Assembly: GCA_030490835.1 (NCBI GenBank)
Contig: CM059975.1
Span: forward strand, 15,257,579-15,321,578
DNA length: 64,000 nt
Origin: Annona cherimola
Lineage: Eukaryota > Streptophyta > Magnoliopsida > Magnoliales > Annonaceae
Direction: 5' to 3'
Shown here: one piece after another, positions 22,820 to 34,160 of the stretch
How the letters are laid out: every line of letters starts with the position of its first letter
How positions within the stretch are numbered: position 1 is the stretch's first letter
Translations under genes and position numbers: made by a program
Notes under the pieces: model-generated
Told to the model about the DNA's origin: nothing
What the model saw: the letters and a program-made list of their open reading frames with translations, nothing else
Database searches by the model: none

Positions 22820-24681
22820 AAATCTCAGAAGATCGTGGAGTTGATGAGGAGCTGCGCGGCAACATAGAAAGACATGAAAACAAAGACGCGGCTTTGGACT
22901 ACGAGATCGTCAATTTGGGAACCCCGGAACTACCCAAATGTCTTCGTATTGGAAAGAACTTATCCGCCGAAGAAAGAAACCAAATGCTCGCTTTTCTCAA
23001 GCCTCGGCTAGTCAACTTCGCCTTTTCCTATGAAGACATGCCCGGACTTGACGAAAATCTCATTACTCATCAACTCCCAATAAAGGCCGGTGTCAAGCCG
23101 GTAAAGCAAAAACTTAGAAGGCTCAAACCGGAATGGATACCCAAGATAAGGGATGAAGTGATCAAGCAATACAATGCCGGATTCTTGGTAGTATCTCACT
23201 ACCCGCAATGGCTAGCTAATGTTGTTCCCGTGCCTAAGAAGGATGGAAAGGTCCGAGTGTGCATTGACTATAGAGATCTCAACAAGGCTAGCCCGAAAGA
23301 TGACTTTCCACTACCTCACATCGATACTCTAATCGACAACACGGCAGGCCATACATGGTTCTCCTTCATGGATGGGTTCTCTGGGTATAATCAAATCAAA
23401 ATCGCCGAAGAAGATAGAGAAAAGACATCCTTCATCACTCCTTGGGGGACATTTTGCTACAAAGTGATGCCATTCGGTTTGAAAAATGCCGGAGCTACAT
23501 ATCAACGTACCATGACGGCCATCTTCCATGACATGATGGGCAAAGAAATGGAGGTCTACGTGGACGACATGATAGTCCGGTCCTGCACTTTTCAAGAGCA
23601 TCTAAGAGACTTGAAAAAATTGTTCAATAGGATGGAGAAATTTCAACTAAGGCTCAACCCGCAAAAATGCGTCTTTGGAGCTCAAAAGGGGCGCTTGCTC
23701 GGATTCACCGTTAGTGGAAAAGGAATTGAGGTGGACCCGGCAAAAGTCAAGGCAATACTAAGCATGCCGCCTCCCGCAACTGAAAAGGAGATAAGGGGCT
23801 TCTTGGGCAAACTTCAATACATTAGCCGGTTCATATCCCGACTAGCATCCACTTGTGAACCGATCTTCAAGTTGCTAAGAAAAGACTCTCCCAAAGAATG
23901 GAATGAAGATTGCCAAATCGCCTTTGATAAAATCAAAGCCTACTTGGTTAACCCTCCCATCTTGGTGCCGCCGAGAGCGGAAGGTCCCTTGCTGCTGTAT
24001 CTCTCAGTCACTCCAACGGCATTGGGGGCGGTGCTAGGACAACCGGACGATTCGGGACGGAAGGAACAAGCCATATATTACTTGAGCAGAAAATATACCC
24101 CTACGGAAGTCAGATATCCGGAGATTGAAAAGGCATGCTTGTCTCTTGTATGGGCCGTGCAAAAGTTAAGACAATATATTATGTCCCGAACCGTATTACT
24201 TATCTCTAAGATGGACCCGTTGAAGTATCTTTGTCAAAAGACCGTATTGACGGGAAAGCTAGCACGGTGGCAATTGCTCCTCACAGAGTTTGACATAGTT
24301 TATGTCACAAGGAAAGCTGTCAAGGGACAAGTGGTAGCGGACTACCTAGCCGCACAGGCGCTTTCGGACTACCAACCGCTACAAGAAGACTTCCCGGACG
24401 AGGAAATACTACTTGTAGAGCAAGACGAAAAAAATGATGCTTGGACCTTATACTTTGATGGCGCATGGAACGCTTCGGGTAACGGAATAGGTGTGGTCCT
24501 TTGCTCCCCCAACCAAGCCCCAATCATGATATCAAGAAGGTTGATTTTTCCGTGCACAAACAATATCGCCGAATATGAAGCTTGCATAGCCGGAGTACGG
24601 GAAGCCTACAAGTTGGGGGCAAGAAAACTTCAAATCTATGGGGACTCGCAGTTCGTAATCAACCAAGCAAATGGAGAATGA
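22696..24681 (+). CDS. pol: Retrotransposon reverse transcriptase / RNase H (pol, first part)
   Basis: Reading frame of 661 codons, overlapping the gag-protease frame by 124 bases. RT motifs are in order: VPVPKKDGKVRVCIDYRDLN, SFMDGFSGYNQI, FGLKNAGATYQR, and the catalytic YVDD at residues 288-291. Then comes the first RNase H with AIYYLSRKYTPTEVRYPEIEK. It is followed by an archaeal-type RNase H (LYFDGAWNASGNG near residue 585, EYEAC, GDSQF). The frame ends at a TGA at 24679-24681, where relatives have a Trp codon (after NQANGE). The same frame resumes immediately, so this is a premature stop inside pol. Confidence 0.9.
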   Translation: MPTCSRPGSNNPITHPVPIQKKKKQTEPDMWASIRWSHELLEISEDRGVDEELRGNIERHENKDAALDYEIVNLGTPELPKCLRIGKNLSAEERNQMLAFLKPRLVNFAFSYEDMPGLDENLITHQLPIKAGVKPVKQKLRRLKPEWIPKIRDEVIKQYNAGFLVVSHYPQWLANVVPVPKKDGKVRVCIDYRDLNKASPKDDFPLPHIDTLIDNTAGHTWFSFMDGFSGYNQIKIAEEDREKTSFITPWGTFCYKVMPFGLKNAGATYQRTMTAIFHDMMGKEMEVYVDDMIVRSCTFQEHLRDLKKLFNRMEKFQLRLNPQKCVFGAQKGRLLGFTVSGKGIEVDPAKVKAILSMPPPATEKEIRGFLGKLQYISRFISRLASTCEPIFKLLRKDSPKEWNEDCQIAFDKIKAYLVNPPILVPPRAEGPLLLYLSVTPTALGAVLGQPDDSGRKEQAIYYLSRKYTPTEVRYPEIEKACLSLVWAVQKLRQYIMSRTVLLISKMDPLKYLCQKTVLTGKLARWQLLLTEFDIVYVTRKAVKGQVVADYLAAQALSDYQPLQEDFPDEEILLVEQDEKNDAWTLYFDGAWNASGNGIGVVLCSPNQAPIMISRRLIFPCTNNIAEYEACIAGVREAYKLGARKLQIYGDSQFVINQANGE

Positions 24682-26187
24682 GAAACCCGAGATGAAAAGC
24701 TAAAGCCTTACCACACGGCGTTAACTCACTTGGTTTACTCATTCGAAGAAGTCACTTTCGCCTATGCGCCACGGGCTCAAAACCAATGGGCGGATGCACT
24801 AGCAACCTTGGCATCCATGGTTGAAATACCATATGGGAAGGGAACTCAAGAAATCACAGTGCAAACATCTTAACAACCCGCATACTGCTTGCAAGTGACG
24901 GCCGAAGCCGAAGAAACTCGAGAGGAAGAAAAGCCGTGGTATCATGACATAAGACAGTTCTTGGAGCACCAAGAATTCGATGATCATATCACGCTTGCGG
25001 AAAGAAGAACCATCAAGAGACTAGCCTCTAGCTACATAATACAGGGGGCAACATTGTATAAGAGGTCTCACAACCAAATGCTACTACGGTGTGTTGACCG
25101 GCGAGAAGCAAAGGAAGTCATGACCCAAATTCATGATGGGGACTGCGGAGCACATATGAATGGGATCATGATGGCAAAAAAGATAATGCGCCAAGGATAC
25201 TATTGGATCTCAATGGAAAAAGATTGCTCGGAGTATGTGAGGAGATGCTTCAAATGCCAAGAGCACGGGAACTTGATACACTCACCCGCAACGGACTTGC
25301 ATTACTTATCTACCCCATGGCCTTTCTCAACTTGGGGAATAGACATAATCGGCAAGATAGCTCCTAAGTCCATTGGCGGGCATGAATATATATTGGTGGC
25401 AATAGAATATTTCACTAAATGGGTTGAAGCAACGTCCTTCCCAACTATCAATGCGGCACAAGTCATACGCTTCATCAAAGGGAACATCCTATCAAGGTTC
25501 GGGCTTCCGCAAGCAATCATTAGTGACAATGGAACGGTCTTCATCAGTAAGAAGGTTCAAGACTTCCTAGCTCAATACAAAATACAACACCACAAATCAA
25601 GTCCCTACCGTCCTCAAGCCAACGGGGCCGTAGAAGCTGCAAACAAGACCTTAATCAAGATCCTTGGCAAAATGGTGGAAAACTACCGAGATTGGGTAGA
25701 AAAGTTGCCATATGCCTTGTGGGCATACCGAACCTCTATCCGAAGAGCTACGAGATTCTCACCCTATGCCTTGACTTACGGCACGGAAGCAGTTTTACCC
25801 GTTGAAGTAGAGATTCCAACTTGGAGGATCTTGAAGGAAAGTGAAATGGAGATGGAGGAATGGATGCAAACACGTCAATCCCAACTGGATCTGCTTGATG
25901 AAAAGAGAATTCAATCTCTTCACCACACCCAAGCATATCAACGGCGAATGGCACGGGCCTATAACCGATCGGTAAAAGCTAAGAACTTCCAAGAGGGTGA
26001 CCTCGTCATGAAAAGGATCCTACTTGTTCATCCTTCAGATAAAAGAGGCAAATTTAGGCCTAATTGGGAAGGTCCGTGGATTATAGCCAAAGTTTTATCA
26101 AACGGAGCGTTAGCCATCTCAAAACCCGAAGACAACGGAAAGGCCGAAATCATAAGTTCGGACCATGTCAAGAAGTTCTATGCATAA
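24682..26187 (+). pseudogene. pol: Retrotransposon integrase (pol, second part, separated by stop codons)
   Basis: Same frame as the RT part. A second in-frame stop (TAA at 24871-24873) precedes an open stretch from about 24889 of 432 codons. It contains the HHCC zinc-binding region (IHDGDCGAH and CFKCQ). The integrase catalytic triad follows: GIDIIG, ISDNG and the E of NGAVEAANK. The C-terminal region with GKFRPNWEGPW has no chromodomain after it. The integrase itself looks intact, but the polyprotein that should deliver it is cut twice. Integrase joins the cDNA to the genome. Confidence 0.88.
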
Positions 26188-28530
26188 AAGGGCTCACCAT
26201 CGAAGTACGGATATGACAGCAAAGCATGAGGAACACCCAGAAACCGTCCCTCAACATCTCTCGTGAAATTGAAGGCAAAACACAAGTGCAGAACTGCTGC
26301 TGCTGGAAACAGGCCGATAGACCTAAAAAGTTTTTAGGTCTATATATATATAAATTTTTACAGTACCCTTATGCAGAATTTTCAATGGCCAACGGCCTAC
26401 AATGGATCAAGGCATTACAAGGGACGTCAAGAAGAAGAAGTTTACAAGATTCATGCCCTGCAAAAGCAACAGATCATGCAGACACATCCTCCAAAAATGA
26501 GCCGGTATTCACACGGCTTTACATCCAAAAATGGGGCATACAAGCATTCAGATTCACAAAAATGCAATTTGGCCAAAAGAGGAAAAAATGAAGAAAAGTC
26601 TTCAAGGCGTCCCACTGACAGCCCTAGCCCGAGCAAGAGCGTCACCACCCGAAGCCTTGTGGCGATCGGCCGAAGAGGTTCCCGCGGCCGAAACTCTAGC
26701 CGTTGAAGATGAAGTCTTCTTGTCTTCTCATGCTACATCATCCGGAATTTTGACAGGCATGTTCGCCAATCCACCCGGCTCATTGGATTTGAGCCATACT
26801 GCTTTATCTCGAGAGCGCAAGCCATACGCCTTTCTAGAAGACATCTTGACAACTGCAACATAAAAGGCGATGGATCAACAGAAGGCAACAAGCAACAAGA
26901 TAAACATCATGCCCCGAGCAAAATCATATAAGGTCAGTTTACACCACCATTTCAAGCTTGTAAAAACCAAAAAAAAAAAAAAAAAAAAAACACAAAAACA
27001 CAAAAACACAAAAACAAAAACAAAAACAAAAAGAAAACAATCAAAAAAAATCAAAAAACCAAAAAAAGAAAAAAGAGAGGTTATGATAGAGGTCGCAACC
27101 ACCCAAGCAATATCGAAAGGCTATCACACAACCAAAAGAGGTAGCTACCCCGGGCAAACATAAGCAACATAAAGTAAAGGAAGATCAACACATGCAAAGG
27201 AGAAGACACCATGGCAGCCGCACCAAGAGACAAGTGTTTCAAATCGAAAGATAGAAAGGCCAGCAGTCACATGTAAAGGATACCCACGCACAAGACAAAG
27301 GTATGGAAGGTGGGGACCACCGCCTCCAAACGGCAATTCAACTATGACAAGAAGCAGACTCCTAGCAATTTCTCCTAAGTTTCAAAACAACTCCAAGGCA
27401 TTTTTCACAAACGACAATGCAAATGAAATATAGGCAGAAAGCAAAGCAAGTGACAAAGCAAAAGAAGAAAAGATACCTGTCTAAAGCAGATCCACTGTCA
27501 ATACTTCAGAAATCCCAGCAATGGCAAATCAGCAAAACATATGATGAATCCTTGGCAGGCTACCCAAAAAAAAAAAAAAAAAAAAAAAAAGGAAAAGAAC
27601 TCCGCTGCAACCGAAAATGAAAGAATCAAATAGCAGGGGCGGCTTCACCGGCGACGGCAGCTAGAAAGGCAGAAGCAGCGGCAACGGCGATGACCGGACG
27701 AAAGCAGAGAAGCCGACTGAGCAACGGCGACAGCGGCGGCGCGCCACAACCAGGCAGCCTCGGCGGTAGGAGCAATGGCAGTCGCACAACGCAACAGCAG
27801 CAGCCAGCCGCAGTAGCTGGGGGAGAAGAGCAGCGGCGGTATCCGGAGCAATACCGGCGATGAAAAAGGGAGCGGCCGCAACCCGGCGGCAATAAACAGC
27901 AACCCCGCCGTCGCCGAAACACAGGCTGCGGAGAGAAAAGAAGCTCCGAACGGCGGAGGTCTCGGCAGCAATGGCTGTTGTCAGAAACTAGGAAGAGGAT
28001 GGTGAAAGCAGCAACGGCGGTTTCGGCGACAGCAGTGACCGTCAACGGCAGCACCAGCGACGAAACCGACGAACGAAGAAGAAGCCGAAATCAACGGCGC
28101 CGATCAACGACAATGGAGGAGAAGTACTCCCCAACAGCAGCAGCAACGTCAACAACACCTCGCCGGCGAACGAAGAAGAGGAGAACCCATCGGCGGCTGC
28201 GGCGAAAAAACGAGAGAAGGAGCTGGCAGGAAGAGGGGCCCACGATGGAAACCCTAAGAGCCGAAAAAACTGCAAACGCCCCCCTCCTATTTCCGAAAAT
28301 CACAAAATTGCCCCCACTCGAGGAAAAATGCAAGGAAGCCCGGCAGGACTTCCAATCTTTCAAAACAGGACCAACGGGAATTTTGCAAAAGGGCCGCCTT
28401 CGAGATACGCACTGCAAGATTACAGGAATTACAAAAAGGACCCAAAAGACTTGAAAAATCACTCAAGGACAACGGGGTGTCGGTTACTTTGCCATTCACC
28501 GTCAAGACGCCTCTGGCAAAGGGGGACAGC
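26188..28530 (+). other. Retrotransposon 3' internal region
   Basis: 2.3 kb between integrase and 3' LTR without a recognised retroviral domain. It holds the second palindrome (26321-26339), A-rich microsatellite tracts near 26970-27070 and 27568-27590, and a GC-rich block at 27630-28260. On the minus strand the GC-rich block reads as Ala/Arg/Pro-rich open frames (for example 27626-28054, 142 codons). Tat-group elements often have long 3' regions with extra or antisense ORFs; whether this one is expressed is unknown. Confidence 0.6.
28518..28530 (+). other. Polypurine tract
   Basis: AAAGGGGGACAGC sits directly before the 3' LTR, the expected place for the plus-strand primer. Confidence 0.8.
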
Positions 28531-29690
28531 TGTTGACACCCTACCGTTGGGCTCAAATATGGATAAATTGAAATTGATTTTAAGCCCAACAAATTCAAGA
28601 CAAAAGGAAATTCAAACCAGCCAAGCGGGCCATTCCACACTCAGCCCGTGGAGCGAAGCTCCACCAAGCCTCGAAGCAGGCTTTTCAACAAACCAAATCC
28701 GGCCCACAAAGAGCGAAGCTCCCACAGGCCACCTCAACTGGCTCCACAAAGCAGCCCACCAGACAAAACAAATGGGCTTAGCCAAGCTCTAGCCCACTAA
28801 AGCCTCGGAAGCAGGCTTCTCTACAATTTTGGGCCTCCACAACGGCCCACCCAAAGCCATGGGCTAAGCCAAGCTCTAGCCCACCAAGCCAAGCTTATGG
28901 ACCAAGTCCAAAACCACTCAAGAGGCCCAAAGCCCATGACCCCAACTCAAGACCAAGTCCATGATCCCACTTAAGCCCAAGCCCATGGACCAAGTCCATG
29001 ACCTCAAGGGAGCCCAAAGCCCACTCCACCATCTATAAAAGAAGGAGCTCCCCTCTCATTCAAGCACACTTGAAGAGAGGCATCCCAAGGGGAGGACGGG
29101 AGTCTGCAGCAACGCCCCCGGCATCCCGGCTTCCATGCTCTACGCGCTCCACGCCTCTCTTCCCATTTTTCCTTTTCCACCTCTCCCGTTCTCTTAAACC
29201 CTTTTTATTTTCCCCCTTTCACGCCGTGTAAACCGCCTCGGGTTGGCAGATCTCTCTATATTTGCTTCAATCCGTAGGCCGGAACCCGATCTCTGTATTA
29301 CTAGTGCCTTATTTCTTTAAATAGGGGCCGATCTCCCTTTAAAGATCGGTGGCGACTCCATTTTTATTATTTTCTTGTGTGCGTGTTTGAGCTAACGCCC
29401 CGGCAAGGTGGGTGCACGTGGGTCCGCAGATTCCAGCATAGTACGCTGCCGTTATGCTGCCGGATTTGTGACTTGACCCGTGTACGGAAGCCCCGTCTTA
29501 GCCGTCATGCCCCCAAAACCACGAGAAAACGCCTATATGCCCATTTTTCTAAAAAACGTGAGGCCTAACTCATTTTACCCCATGTGAATGCAGGAAATCC
29601 GAGCCCACGTCGCTTTTCAACACAATCCACATCTCTAAGGCCCGGGAAACCCATTCCGAGCCCACCGTAGCGCTCACGGCGGGTGCTACA
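28531..29690 (+). repeat. 3' LTR
   Basis: 1,160 bp, same length as the 5' LTR, differing from it by four substitutions by eye and no length change. Ends GGTGCTACA followed by the CCGAG duplication at 29691-29695. Confidence 0.97.
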
Positions 29691-29939
29691 CCGAGACAAC
29701 TAGAAATGTAAGAACCCATTAAAATTTTGAATTGTTAGGAAGAAATTGAGTACAAAAAGTTAAAGAGAAAAAAAGTGAAATACGAAAAAAAATGAAAATA
29801 AAGTTGAAATGATGTAACAAGATAGAAGATAATCATTAGAAATATAAGCAAAATAAATAAAAATGTTGGTTTTTACGCGAAACCTTCACGTCGAATGCAT
29901 CACAATGCGTTGACAGAATAACCCTTTATATTTTACTCC

Positions 29940-31925
29940 ACACCCATCGTTGCCTCCTGCCTGAGTAGAGTTTTGCGACTCGGCCCCGCAGAACGCCCCC
30001 GTCGGCCACGGCCCACGGGTTCTTCCCTCCATCTCTGTTCCCCATCCCACCAATTCAACTTCCTTCCCTCTCCTCCTCCCTCTTTCTCGCCAACAAATCC
30101 ATCCACCCTCAAAACCAATACCAGCCATATGTACAAGCTCTCACTACTTCCGACCTCGGCACCAAACCCAGCAAAACCCCCGAAAACAATGGCAACGATC
30201 ACTCTCTCCTCTCCCGTCGCCATCGCCGCCAGCTCCTCCCTGTTCTTCGCATCGCCACCCTCTAGTGCGACGCCGGTTTCGGAAGAGCTGCCCACGACGC
30301 CATTGCCAAATCCCTCCAAGACGCTTGTCTCGCCATTGCCCTCATTTCCATGTACGCCAATTTCGCCCTCCTTGACGATGCTGAAGCCGTCTTCCGCTGC
30401 CTCCCGTTGCCAGATGTTGTCGCCTATGCAACCCTTACTCTGGCCATGTGAAACATGGGAGATAAGCGGATGCCGTTCGCCTCTTCCTTCGCACGTCGGA
30501 TTCGGATATCAAGCCCGACGAGATCGCCTACATTGCTGCTTCGACCGCATGCTTTCACTGCGGGGATTTGCAGTTGGGTTCCCAAATCCACGCCGCTGTC
30601 ATAAAGTCTAGATATGTTGCATCTGTTTACATCTCGAGTCTGTTAATGGGACCGTATCTGAGGCTTGGTCTGACCGAAGAGCTGTACTAACGTTTGATGA
30701 AATGCCGGAGAAAGATACACGGTCTTGGAACACTCTGGTTTTTCGTCTGCTGCCGCATTTGCAGCATGGGCGAGCATTTGAGCTCTTCCGTGAGATGCAA
30801 ATGGGAGGAGTCAGAGCTGATGCACGCAGAACGGCTAGCTTCATTGGCGCTCTTGAGGCAACCAATGATTGGAAGCGTGGAGAGGAAGCCCATGCTCATG
30901 CTCTGCGGACTGGATTGTACATGGATGTCGGCGTGAGCGATGCGCCATTGAAATTTTATCCTGCATTTGGTGGCCTTGACAATGCTGTTATTACCATGGA
31001 TTTCAAGCTCGACAGCCTCACTGCTGCACAAACCTCCTCGACCAACTCACATCTCCTAACGCATCTCCTACAAGCCTCATCTCTGCCTATGCAAAACTTG
31101 GGAGAGAAGCTGATGCTTTCCACGTCTTCTTCCAGATGCGGGATTCATGCATTGAACCTGATGATTTGGCCTATGTTGCAGTTTTAACTGCATGCATTTG
31201 CTGCAGAGATTTGCAGTTGGGTTCCCAAATCCATGCTGCTGTTGTGAAATCCAATGACATGCATGTCCTGATGTCTCAAGTGCAGTGATGTCTTTGTATG
31301 GAAGTATCAGTGTATGTGATATTGGAGAGAGATACAGGGTCATGGAATGCTATGATTTCAGTTCTGCTGCAGGATTTGAAGCATCAACAAGCTTTGGACC
31401 TCTTCTTTGATACGCAAGCGGGCGGAGTTAGAGCTGATACTTATACATTCTCTAGTCTTCTTGCAGTTTCGGTGGACGGGGTGGGCATTGGAAGATGGAA
31501 AGGAGCTTCATGCCCATGCTCTGCGTATTGGGTTGGAGTCGGACGTCGGCTCGAACAATGCACTAATTGCATTTTACATCAGAAGTGGGAGCATTGAAAA
31601 GGCTGTTGAGTTGTTCCAGATGATGGGACATAAGGATGTCTTCTTTTGGGCTGGAATTGTTGGGGCATATATGAATTCTGGGCTTGTGGAGTCTGCTGTT
31701 GAGGCCTTTCATATGATGCTACAGAGACAGAGGACTGCATACCCTAGAATGCTCTTTGGGCTGCCTTTTGAAAGAATGGTGAAGGTTCTCGTGCCCTTGA
31801 TTATTTTCGTGGGACGTTGGAAGATGAGGTGGGGATATGGGATGAAACTTTGGGAATTGTTGTAAATGCCTGTGCATTGCTTTCAGATTTAGACTAGGTT
31901 AAACAGCTTGTGGTTTTGTGAGTAA
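29940..31925 (+). pseudogene. EMB175-like PPR pseudogene with internal duplication
   Basis: DNA aligns to the 5' half of the PPR gene at 14.1-15.4 kb but is broken by frameshifts and stops. The first unit, about 29940-30990, covers the parent region 14200-15090. A second unit, about 31010-31920, restarts at parent position about 14490 and runs to about 15420. Recognisable pieces are DTRSWNTLVFRLLPHLQHGR, DTGSWNAMISVLLQDLKHQQ and, twice, the LGSQIHAAV motif. No open frame longer than about 210 codons remains and most of those are shifted. A later fragment lies at 33065-33165. It is a dead tandem copy. Confidence 0.88.
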
Positions 31926-33064
31926 AGGTCCGTTTGCGTTCAAGTTCCCACGACACGATAGATTGATACCTATTTGGATAACTTATTTGGATAAGGTATA
32001 GTTTATGGATATGCTTATTGCTATTTTTAGAGAAAGATACAGCTTAGAAACACTAAATATGGAAGCTTTAAAATATCGATTCTATCAAAAGCGTTCATCT
32101 ATTTTCTATTACGCAAAAGTGAAGCAGCCAACGCAACCCCAAATAGAGCCTAAAGTCAGGAGTGTTATGTTCGCTAATCTTCACATGCGATGAGCTTGAA
32201 GCTTTTCATTTGGGTGTTGTCATAGCTTGTGGTGGCAAGACCCGAATCCTTTGTGGTTACGGCTTAATGTTGATGACTCTATATAGTTGATGCATTAGAG
32301 GAGTGCTATTGGGGGTCTGATTTGAGATTCTTCGCATAATCGGTAGCATGTTTTTATTGCTAACATCAACTTTTGTCATCCTCTAATGGCTCAGATTAGT
32401 GCAATTTGTTAAGGTCTCCGATTTGCATGGTCCAGAGGGTATACGAAAGTAAAGTTGACTTTTGATAGTGAGTGGGCCATACGGTGCATCTTTGGTTAGC
32501 TTCTTTGGCATAGTATCCTTCAACTACTTCTTGTTGAGATTGTCTTGTTCAATTGGATTTGGAAGTGGAGTTTCAACACATCTACTGTAGGTGTGTTTGG
32601 CAATTGAGGTAAAATGTTAAGTTATAACTTTTTAATTTAAAACTTTTTACTCTCCATAACTATCATATTTTTTAATTATTTTTTCACATTTTCTTATACA
32701 ACTACCCTACTTTTTCAATCATTTCTACACAACTATCTACACAATTAACTTATCTATTTTAACTTTATCCTCTTTACAATTCATCATTACCCCTATCACA
32801 TCACATCATTTGACAATTTTTACTCTCTAAAACTTTTCATCAAAAGTTTTATTCATTCCCAAACACACCCTGTGAACAGAACTATTATACAAATTAGATT
32901 GCTAAATTTGGTCACAATATATCTTTGGGTTTTAAGAGCTCATATCTATCTTAGATGTTTTTTTTTTTTCAATCTACTTCTAAACGATCAACTAGGATTC
33001 TCTGATTCTCACTTTTGTAGCTTTTAAGCTTTAATTTCCTTTTATTATAAAAAAAGTCAGTTTT
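31926..33064. other. Insertion splitting the PPR pseudogene
   Basis: Parent-like sequence stops near 31925 and resumes near 33065. The intervening 1.1 kb has no counterpart in the PPR gene. It includes a MITE at 32589-32870; the rest is unrecognised. Confidence 0.5.
32589..32870. mobile_element. MITE of the GTGTTTGG family
   Basis: Termini GGTGTGTTTGGCAATTGA and TCATTCCCAAACACACC are inverted repeats. The interior is very close to the 12064-12348 copy. Confidence 0.7.
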
Positions 33065-33165
33065 GTACCGAGTTCTCGCATTGATTGAGATTGCTTTTCT
33101 TGATATGAGCATGTGCTAGAATGCATGATGCTTGATAGATGTTTAGCCATTGGTCATGAAAAAAC
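33065..33165 (+). pseudogene. Downstream fragment of the PPR pseudogene
   Basis: Matches the parent gene at about 15435-15520 (TCTCGCATTGATTGAGA; GAATGCATGATGCTTG). It is the continuation of the pseudogene beyond the insertion. No further parent-like sequence is seen to the right. Confidence 0.65.
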
Positions 33166-33236
33166 ATAGGCATTTAAAGTAATATCTTAAGTATGTCGCA
33201 TGTATTTATGTTTAAGTTAATATAAAATCTTATTAA

Positions 33237-33554
33237 GGGCATGTTTGGCAAATTCTAAAACTGTTTCAACTAAAATTTTTCAATCTAAAACATTTTCACT
33301 TTCTATAACTATCATATTTTTTCATCATTTCTTTACATTTTTTTATAAAACTACCATACTTTTCAATCAATTCTACACAATTATATATATAATTAAACTA
33401 TCTATTTTAACTTTATTATCTTTATTCCTCATCATTACCTTTATCATATCATATTATTTTTTTATCAATTCAAAAACTTTTACACTAAATCAATAAAAAA
33501 AACTTCTACGCTAAAAATTTTCATTAAAAGTTCTATCACTTCTTAAACACGCTC
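33237..33554. mobile_element. Tourist-like MITE
   Basis: Starts GGGCATGTTTGGCAA, ends TTCTTAAACACGCTC, with TAA at 33234-33236 and 33555-33557. 318 bp, AT-rich, no transposase. Confidence 0.65.
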
Positions 33555-34160
33555 TAATTTTAAAATTTTATTTCCAGTAAAGGTTTCTGATAAAAACATA
33601 TTATCGTCAATAAAAGTCATAAAATTTCTTTTGGGACCTCAGATATTGAAAAGATTTCTGATAAAAACAATCTTATCTAATAAACTCCATTCAATTTCTT
33701 TCGGGACCAAAGGTATTTCCTGCATTTCTAAGAAAGTAAACATTAGAATAGACTAGTGCCCCTTCTCATGAAATCTTTCTGCCTTTAATTTGCTTGTTAA
33801 TAAGATCGTCCATATTCAAAGAAAATGTCCAGATACATTAATTTTGGAATTTTGACCATCAATGCTTTTCACTTTACGGTTGATAACTTCATTGTGTTGT
33901 GATATACAGCTATCATAATAGCTCCTATTTATATAATTACCTTTCTTACTAAAAGCTAACTTTTAAAGCCATTTTAACTAATTTTATAAAGGGTCTTGCT
34001 TTGGTGTAACCTAGGATACACTGAAGTTTTTGTCCTGTATTTGAGGCCTATTTTGTTGATAGAATTCAAAAAAATAAAAAAACATTGTTGAATATCATCA
34101 TTTATTTTATAGTAGGATCATAAATCATCTTGATTAGAGTTGTGGATGGACGATATTTGC

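Larger units (their letters stand above)
18000..29690 (+). mobile_element. Full-length Ty3/gypsy LTR retrotransposon, Tat/Ogre-like lineage (11.69 kb)
   Basis: The element has two 1,160-bp LTRs, a primer binding site, gag-protease, RT, two RNase H regions, integrase and a polypurine tract, in the order PR-RT-RH-INT of Ty3/gypsy. It is bounded by CCGAG duplications. The second, archaeal-type RNase H (FDGAWN, EYEAC, GDSQ) and the absence of a chromodomain after integrase place it in the Tat group; the primer site and the break between protease and RT are Ogre-like. LTRs differ at four positions by eye (18044/28575, 18112/28643, 18568/29099, 19079/29610), so insertion was recent. The pol region carries two in-frame stops, so this copy is probably non-autonomous now. 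Confidence 0.95.

Noticed and set aside
26870..27163. 97-codon Lys/Thr-rich open frame
   Set aside because: Produced by an A-rich simple repeat.
27626..28054. 142-codon antisense frame in the retrotransposon as a gene
   Set aside because: Low-complexity, GC-driven composition and no recognised domain; kept only as an observation.
29973..30611. 212-codon open frame in the PPR pseudogene
   Set aside because: Frame is shifted relative to the parent PPR protein, so the translation is mostly nonsense; DNA alignment shows a pseudogene.
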